From assembly GCF_943914685.1 (NCBI RefSeq), contig NZ_CALUCZ010000003.1:62001-126000 (forward strand): 64,000 bases of DNA. Direction: 5' to 3'. Shown one piece after another: positions 59,451 through 64,000 of this stretch (position 1 is its first letter; each line of letters opens with the position of its first letter). The notes beneath the pieces were generated by a model, which had not been told where the DNA came from, did no database searches, and saw only the letters and a program-made list of their open reading frames with translations. Made by a program: the position numbers and the translations under genes. Source of the stretch: an uncultured Mobiluncus sp. Lineage in GTDB: Bacteria; Actinomycetota; Actinomycetes; Actinomycetales; Actinomycetaceae.

Positions 59451-60680
59451 TCAGACCTCCGCTAGGGACCAGCCCCGTTGCGACAGGTGCGCCATCAGCG
59501 GCTCTACCGAAGCCGGCGTGACGTACAGGTAGGCCAGCCCGCGCGCTTGCCCCAAAGAGTGTTCCAGGCGGAAATCCTCCACGTTGATGCCGGCTGACCC
59601 TACCTCGTTGAACAAACGCCCCAAGAAACCCGGTTCGTCCGGGACCAGCACTGCCACCACCCCATACTTCGAGGCCGCATCACCGTGCTTGCCGGGAATC
59701 CGGCCCACGCCCTCGTTACCGCGCACCAACACCGTATTGATGGCGCCTACGGCGGGAGAATTCCAGGCGGTGCGCGCGCTATTCTGAGAGGGGTCACAAG
59801 GCCGGGTGGGCGGGATTGTTTCGGTCGGATTACCGTCCGGGTTGCCGGCTTCGCGAGGACCTTCCGGGCTCAGTCCGGCGATGAGAACCTGCAGGTTACC
59901 TTGCAGCTCCACCAGGATTTCGCGCACCGCGGTTTCGTTGCCCGCCAAGATGGCGTTCCACAGCCGCGGATCCGAGGCCGCGATGCGGGTTACGTCGCGC
60001 AAGCCTCCTCCTGCCAGTTCCAAAGCGGCCGGAGGCGCCGTCACCAGCAGCCCGGCCATCAGGGATGACACCAACTGAGGCACGTGCGAAACCAATGCTA
60101 CCGCCCGGTCGTGCTCGTCAGCGTCCAAAGTCAACAGGAACGCGCCTAGGTCTGTCCCCAAAGTTCGCGCCGCCAACACCACATCAGGGCGGGTCGCCTG
60201 GTGCGCCACCACCACCCAGGGCCGGCCCGCGAATAAGTCCGCGGTGGCGGCCCCCACTCCGTTCACTTCCTTGCCAGCCATGGGGTGTACCGAGCAATAG
60301 CGCGGTGCCGCGGCACTATCCCCCGCCACGACCTCGTGCACCACCGCATCCTTCACGGAACTGACATCAAACACAAACGCCGCGGGAAACTCCCGCAAAG
60401 CCGCCAAAACGACACCGGCGGTCACATCGGGAGGGGTAGCGACCAACACTAGGGCAGGCACGGGCAGACCCTCGCGCCAGACCCGGCCGGCTCCCAGGCT
60501 CTCACCCAAAGCCATCGCCGTTGGGGACGCATCTCGCAGGTAAACGTCCACTCCCGCACGACGCAGCGCCAAACCAACAGACCCCCCGATTAAACCTACG
60601 CCGATAATTAACACCGGCCCGCGCGTACCGACCACGGCTGCACCGGGCTGCGGGGTGGAATGCGGCAAGGTTTCGCTCAT
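59451..60680 (-). CDS. tyrA: Prephenate dehydrogenase with ACT domain
   Basis: Tyrosine biosynthesis, oxidative decarboxylation of prephenate with NAD(P). The 409-residue product has the Rossmann motif LIIGVGLIGGSVGLALRRAG (about residues 24-43), FDVSSVKDAV, the catalytic His in SVHPMAGKEVNGVGAA and a helical dimerisation domain with HVPQLVSSLMAGLL. A C-terminal ACT domain (about 335-405, VVAVLVPDEPGFLGRLFNEV) probably senses tyrosine. It overlaps rluB by 4 bases (ATGA). Between rluB and cmk it forms part of the actinobacterial scpAB-rluB-cmk-der cluster. Confidence 0.95.
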   Translation of the reverse strand: MSETLPHSTPQPGAAVVGTRGPVLIIGVGLIGGSVGLALRRAGVDVYLRDASPTAMALGESLGAGRVWREGLPVPALVLVATPPDVTAGVVLAALREFPAAFVFDVSSVKDAVVHEVVAGDSAAAPRYCSVHPMAGKEVNGVGAATADLFAGRPWVVVAHQATRPDVVLAARTLGTDLGAFLLTLDADEHDRAVALVSHVPQLVSSLMAGLLVTAPPAALELAGGGLRDVTRIAASDPRLWNAILAGNETAVREILVELQGNLQVLIAGLSPEGPREAGNPDGNPTETIPPTRPCDPSQNSARTAWNSPAVGAINTVLVRGNEGVGRIPGKHGDAASKYGVVAVLVPDEPGFLGRLFNEVGSAGINVEDFRLEHSLGQARGLAYLYVTPASVEPLMAHLSQRGWSLAEV

Positions 60681-61492
60681 AGTCCCACCATTTCTTGCAG
60701 GGTGGCCAACTCGTTGCCGTGCAGCAGCCGGAACTGGCCTTCTTTCAGACCGTCCAAAGTCAGATTGGCGATGCCGGTGCGAGTCAGGGCGGATACCGGG
60801 TGGCCCACCTCAGAGAGCAGGCGGCGCACCACGCGGTTCTTGCCCGAATGGAGGGTCAGCTGCACGATTGAGGAGCCCTTGCGCACTTCGATGAGCTTGA
60901 ATTTATCGACTTTCACCGTGCCGTCCTCCAGCTCGACCCCGCGGCGCAGAACCTTACCCAAACCCATCTTGACCTGGCCTTGCACCACCGCAACATAGGT
61001 TTTCGGGACTTCGTAGGACGGATGCATGATCCGATTCGCCAACTCACCATTGTTGGTCAACAGCAGCAATCCCGCCGTAGCTGCATCCAATCGACCCACG
61101 TTATAAACCCGCTCGGGCAGTTTCGTCACCCAATCCCCGATACAGGGACGATCGTCCTCGGGCTGCATCGAAGAAACCGTTCCAACAGGCTTGTGAAAAG
61201 CCCAGACCTGCAGGACCGTATCGGTGTGAATCCGCTGCCCGTCTACCGTAATCCGGTCCGTGGGCAGGACTTTTACCCCCATTTCGCGCACGGTTTCGCC
61301 GTTTATCTGGACGCGGCCCTGCGCAATCAAGTCCTCGCTGGCCCGCCGCGAGGCGACCCCGGCGCGGGATAATACCTTTTGGAGACGCTCGGGTTCACTG
61401 GGGGCTGCGGGGCGGGTCTGGGCTGCAGTTTCCGACTCGGACAAGGGCGGATTGTCGCTGTTCACGGTGTTTTCGGTTTCTGTCTCAGTCAT
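60677..61492 (-). CDS. rluB: 23S rRNA pseudouridine synthase, RsuA/RluB family
   Basis: Makes pseudouridine in rRNA (in E. coli RluB, 23S U2605). About 271 residues from ATG 61492, which overlaps the scpB stop; a start at 61513 would add 7 residues. The N-terminal S4 RNA-binding domain is RLQKVLSRAGVASRRASEDL (about residues 36-55) with VQINGETVREMG. The catalytic Asp lies in YNVGRLDAATAGLLLLTNNG, and IMHPSYEVPKTYV is the family's substrate segment. The first ~35 residues are a disordered Glu/Thr-rich lead. It lies in the scpA-scpB-rluB order. Confidence 0.95.
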   Translation of the reverse strand: MTETETENTVNSDNPPLSESETAAQTRPAAPSEPERLQKVLSRAGVASRRASEDLIAQGRVQINGETVREMGVKVLPTDRITVDGQRIHTDTVLQVWAFHKPVGTVSSMQPEDDRPCIGDWVTKLPERVYNVGRLDAATAGLLLLTNNGELANRIMHPSYEVPKTYVAVVQGQVKMGLGKVLRRGVELEDGTVKVDKFKLIEVRKGSSIVQLTLHSGKNRVVRRLLSEVGHPVSALTRTGIANLTLDGLKEGQFRLLHGNELATLQEMVGL

Positions 61493-62153
61493 CGTTACTG
61501 CTTTCTGTTTCATTCATATCGCTGTCTTCCGCGCTGCGTTGGGTTTGGGCATCCCACAGCATATCGGCCGTTTCCGCCGCCAAAACCTGGGATAGGTCAG
61601 GATTAGCCGGCATATAAGGTGCGAGGGGCGGCAGCTGTTCCAGGCTGACCAACCCGGTCTGTTCCAGAAAAGCCGCGGTGGTACGGTACAGCAAAGCTCC
61701 GAGGTTCGTCTGGCCGCATTCCTCGATAAGCCCGCGCGCCGCCAAGTTACGCATCACCGAATCCACGTTGACCCCGCGAATGGCGGCGACTTGGGCGCGG
61801 GTACAGGGCTGTTTGTAAGCCACCACCGCCAACGTTTCCAACGCCGCTTGTGAAAGCCGACCGGTGGAGCCCAAGGTGACGAAACGCTGCACCAAGGTCT
61901 GAAAACGTGGTGCCACGTAGATGCGCCACCCGCCACCGACTTCCCGCAGCTCAAATCCGCGCGGGCGGCTGAACAACGCTCCGTCCCCACCCTCGCCGCG
62001 ATACTCGGCCGCTAACCCCTGCAGGGCCGCGAGCACCTCTGTTTCCGGGGTTTGTAGCGCTGCGGACAACACGTCCACACCCACCGGGGCTTCGGTAATC
62101 ATCAAAATAGCTTCCAGGGAAGCCCACAAGTCTTGGTTGTCGCTCATTCCCAT
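61485..62153 (-). CDS. scpB: Segregation and condensation protein B
   Basis: Winged-helix subunit of the SMC-ScpAB condensin. The 222-residue product contains LWASLEAILMITEAPV, RGFELREVGGGWRIYV, the WHD1/2 signature LSQAALETLAVVAYKQPCTR, and VDSVMRNLAARGLIEECG. Length is normal. It overlaps scpA by 10 bases and rluB by 8 bases, so the cluster is translationally coupled. Confidence 0.96.
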   Translation of the reverse strand: MGMSDNQDLWASLEAILMITEAPVGVDVLSAALQTPETEVLAALQGLAAEYRGEGGDGALFSRPRGFELREVGGGWRIYVAPRFQTLVQRFVTLGSTGRLSQAALETLAVVAYKQPCTRAQVAAIRGVNVDSVMRNLAARGLIEECGQTNLGALLYRTTAAFLEQTGLVSLEQLPPLAPYMPANPDLSQVLAAETADMLWDAQTQRSAEDSDMNETESSNDD

Positions 62154-62983
62154 TCGTCCTCGTTGCGGGGTGCGGGCTCGCTGTCGCTGGAGCCGACCCA
62201 GATGATAACTAACTTACCCAAAGGTTTTTCCTGGGTAAAACTCAATACCCCGGAGCGATACATATCCAGCAGCGCCAAGAACCGCGAAATGACCACCGGC
62301 AGGGTTTTGGCGTCTGCCACGAGTTCTTTAAACGTGAGGGTGCGGGCTCGTTCCAGGCGCTCGGTCAGGACTGCGGTCTGCTCATGAACCGAGACGAGCG
62401 GATCGTGCAGGTGAGCGACCAGGACTTGCGGAGGAACCGCATAGAGAGTTGCGGCGGCGCGGCGGGCCAACTCTTCGGGATCTATCTGGGTTTTCAGTTC
62501 CGCCAACACGTGTTTCAAAGCCGGCTCGTCGCCCGGCACACGTCCGGTCACCAGTTGAAAGGCCTCCAGCTGCTCCTCGACAAAGTTCGAGGCTTCTTTA
62601 TAGGTTTGATATTGAATGAGCCGGGAAATCAGCAGGTCCTGGGCTTCCAGAAGTTCCAGGTCTTCCTCGCTGTCAGCCATGCCCGGCAAGAGCCGCGCCG
62701 CTTTTATGTCCAGCAGGGTCGCCGCGATGACCAGGAATTCGGTCGCTTCGGCTAGGTTGGGCCATTTGTCCAGGTAGGCGAGGAAATCTGCAGTCACTTC
62801 GGCGAGGGCAAAAGCGGTGATGTCCAACTTGCGTTTCGCGACCAAGTCCGCCAGCAGGTGAAACGGTCCGGTGTACTCGGGTGAATGGACTTCAAAAGCG
62901 GGGGTGTCCGCTGCGTCCAAGTCCGCCGGTTCTTGGTTGTCCGGGGACGTGTCGGGCAGGTTCGGGTCAGGGTTAGGCGACAT
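62144..62983 (-). CDS. scpA: Segregation and condensation protein A
   Basis: Kleisin that bridges SMC heads in the bacterial condensin. The 279-residue product has an acidic, Asp/Pro-rich N-terminus (about 1-35), then the ScpA core FHLLADLVAKRKLDI, AYLDKWPNLAEATEFLVIAA and LLDIKAARLLP. The C-terminal part has TFKELVADAKTLPVVISRFLALLDMYRSGV (quoted here as the segment TFKELVADAK...FLALLDMY) for the winged-helix end. It overlaps parA by 11 bases at its start and scpB at its end. Confidence 0.96.
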   Translation of the reverse strand: MSPNPDPNLPDTSPDNQEPADLDAADTPAFEVHSPEYTGPFHLLADLVAKRKLDITAFALAEVTADFLAYLDKWPNLAEATEFLVIAATLLDIKAARLLPGMADSEEDLELLEAQDLLISRLIQYQTYKEASNFVEEQLEAFQLVTGRVPGDEPALKHVLAELKTQIDPEELARRAAATLYAVPPQVLVAHLHDPLVSVHEQTAVLTERLERARTLTFKELVADAKTLPVVISRFLALLDMYRSGVLSFTQEKPLGKLVIIWVGSSDSEPAPRNEDEWE

Positions 62984-63836
62984 AGCCCTTGGCTATCACT
63001 TCGCGCGCCAAGCGGCGGTAGGCTTGGGCACCATCGTGGGTGGGAGCGAATTCGGTGATGGGCCGGGTCGCCACGGTGGAGTCGGGGAACTTCACGGTGC
63101 GTTTGATGACGGTAGAGAACATTTTGTCTTGGAACGCTTCAAGCAGGCGTTCCTGAACTTCCTTGGAGTGCAGGGTCCGCGAGTCCACCAACGTCGCCAA
63201 AATGCCGTCCAACTGAAGTTTCGGGTTCAACCGGTCACGCACGGTTTCAATAGTTTCCATCAGCAGCGCTACGCCGCGCAGGGCAAAGAATTCGGTAGAC
63301 ACCGGAATAATCACCCCGTGAGCCGCCGTCAAAGCATTGACCGTGAGCAAACCTAGTGACGGCTGACAGTCAATGATAATCGCGTCATATTCCGGCTCTA
63401 CTTCTCGCAGGATTCGAGCCAGGATAGATTCCCGCGCCACTTCGTTTACCAGCTGCAACTCCGCGGCAGAAAGGTCAATGTTGGCCGGAATGATGTCCAG
63501 GTTTTCCGTGTTGGTGTGGTGAATGACATCGGCCGTCGTCAAGTCGCGGTGCGGGCCGACCATCAGGGAATAGATAGTCGTGTCCATCTCGTGACCGTTA
63601 ATGCCCAAACCAACCGAGGCGGCCCCCTGCGGATCGAAATCGACCAGCAGGACTTTGCGGCCATACTCAGCCAAAGCGGCGGAAAGGTTGATTGACGTGG
63701 TAGTTTTGCCAACCCCGCCCTTTTGGTTACACATGGCGATAATCCGCGCCGGACCGTGGCCTTTCAGAGGTTTCGGAACGGGGTACTCTTTATCCGCATC
63801 AGGAACAGGCATCATCGCGGGTTGGTTAGCATTCAC
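62973..63836 (-). CDS. parA: ParA-family ATPase upstream of scpA
   Basis: Walker-type ATPase of the ParA/Soj family, 287 residues. It has the deviant Walker A CNQKGGVGKTTTSINL (about residues 34-49, with the signature Lys), Walker A' LLVDFDPQGAASVG, Walker B YDAIIIDCQPSLG and the RSVAxP-like region VDSRTLHSKEV. The genomic place next to scpA matches the Rv1708 type rather than the oriC-linked parA-parB pair, and no parB is adjacent. It is therefore probably an accessory chromosome-segregation ATPase working with SMC-ScpAB (inference). Upstream, 63837-63929 is intergenic. Confidence 0.93.
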   Translation of the reverse strand: MNANQPAMMPVPDADKEYPVPKPLKGHGPARIIAMCNQKGGVGKTTTSINLSAALAEYGRKVLLVDFDPQGAASVGLGINGHEMDTTIYSLMVGPHRDLTTADVIHHTNTENLDIIPANIDLSAAELQLVNEVARESILARILREVEPEYDAIIIDCQPSLGLLTVNALTAAHGVIIPVSTEFFALRGVALLMETIETVRDRLNPKLQLDGILATLVDSRTLHSKEVQERLLEAFQDKMFSTVIKRTVKFPDSTVATRPITEFAPTHDGAQAYRRLAREVIAKGYVA

Positions 63837-63929
63837 CTTTACAGTTTACCCAAAGTTGTTCCGTTGATATACCACCTCACCACCGGTTCCCGGCAAGCGG
63901 GGTTCCCACCAGCGCCACCTCAACAACAC

Positions 63930-64000
63930 CTAGGTTGCAAACAGGTTTTCTATATAGAGTTCGTTCGGCATGGCTTTCCGCGCTAAGACCGCCCGCGCAA
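63930..64000 (-). CDS. Possible 3' end of an upstream gene (partial)
   Basis: On the minus strand one frame is open from the window edge to TAG at 63932-63930 and reads ARAVLARKAMPNELYIENL and a few more residues. The Ala/Arg helix and Asn-x-Leu pattern resemble the C-terminus of actinobacterial Nudix ADP-ribose pyrophosphatases, but 22 codons are too few to be sure. The frame may simply be chance. Confidence 0.25.
   Translation of the reverse strand, partial: ARAVLARKAMPNELYIENLFAT

Overview
This looks like chromosomal DNA of an actinobacterium, most likely from the Actinomycetaceae (Mobiluncus/Actinomyces-like; the genus is a guess). The evidence is a complete pupylation locus (trmI-arc-dop-pup-pafA), an ANTAR response regulator beside polA-rpsA-coaE, a four-domain ribosomal protein S1, an actinobacterial GAAC-N4-GTTC SOS box and moderate GC content (not computed). 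The three tRNA genes do not encode CCA. Ordinary housekeeping blocks flank one accessory region.

Layout. 1-8.8 kb: coaE (cut by the window edge), glycerate kinase, rpsA, a DAACS symporter, polA, a hotdog thioesterase and a PdtaR-like regulator. 8.9-12 kb: a tRNA with anticodon CAA but a short variable arm, then divergent DUF4032 and DUF1846 genes around a 16-bp palindrome. 12-14.2 kb: an SOS-controlled umuDC pair and a small unknown gene. 14.3-17.6 kb: hisF-hisI-trpC-lgt, with one-base stop/start overlaps at hisI/trpC and trpC/lgt. 17.6-25.2 kb: the pupylation operon trmI-arc-dop-pup-pafA plus a membrane FKBP-like gene. prcB and prcA are absent from their usual place between pup and pafA, Pup ends in GGE, and the ATPase lacks the proteasome-docking C-terminus. 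25.2-34.4 kb: a RecB-family nuclease, an aldo/keto reductase, an Asp-tract protein, a flavoprotein oxidoreductase, a MazG-like/GNAT pair, tRNA-Leu(GAG), a SNF2 helicase and trmL.

34.4-45.4 kb is the accessory region: an orphan adenine methyltransferase, a HipBA toxin-antitoxin pair, a three-gene ABC exporter-like operon, a zinc-ribbon protein, two small unknown ORFs, a NarL-type two-component system divergent from a second ABC pair, and an IS3 remnant. Several genes here look more AT-rich than the flanks.

45.5-64 kb returns to core functions: a TPP-riboswitch-controlled thiamine ABC transporter (thiB-thiP-thiQ) followed by an RraA-like gene; type I glutamine synthetase; an Ala-rich membrane protein; a FadD-type acyl-CoA synthetase; a sortase-type surface protein with an LARTG signal; tRNA-Pro(GGG); and the conserved parA-scpA-scpB-rluB-tyrA-cmk-der cluster, read on the minus strand.

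No CRISPR array, rRNA, prophage or complete insertion sequence was seen. The most notable observations are the proteasome-less pupylation locus, the CAA tRNA with a class I body, promoters implying leaderless mRNAs (umuD, hipB), several perfect palindromes in divergent intergenic regions, and uncharacterised surface and Ala-rich proteins.
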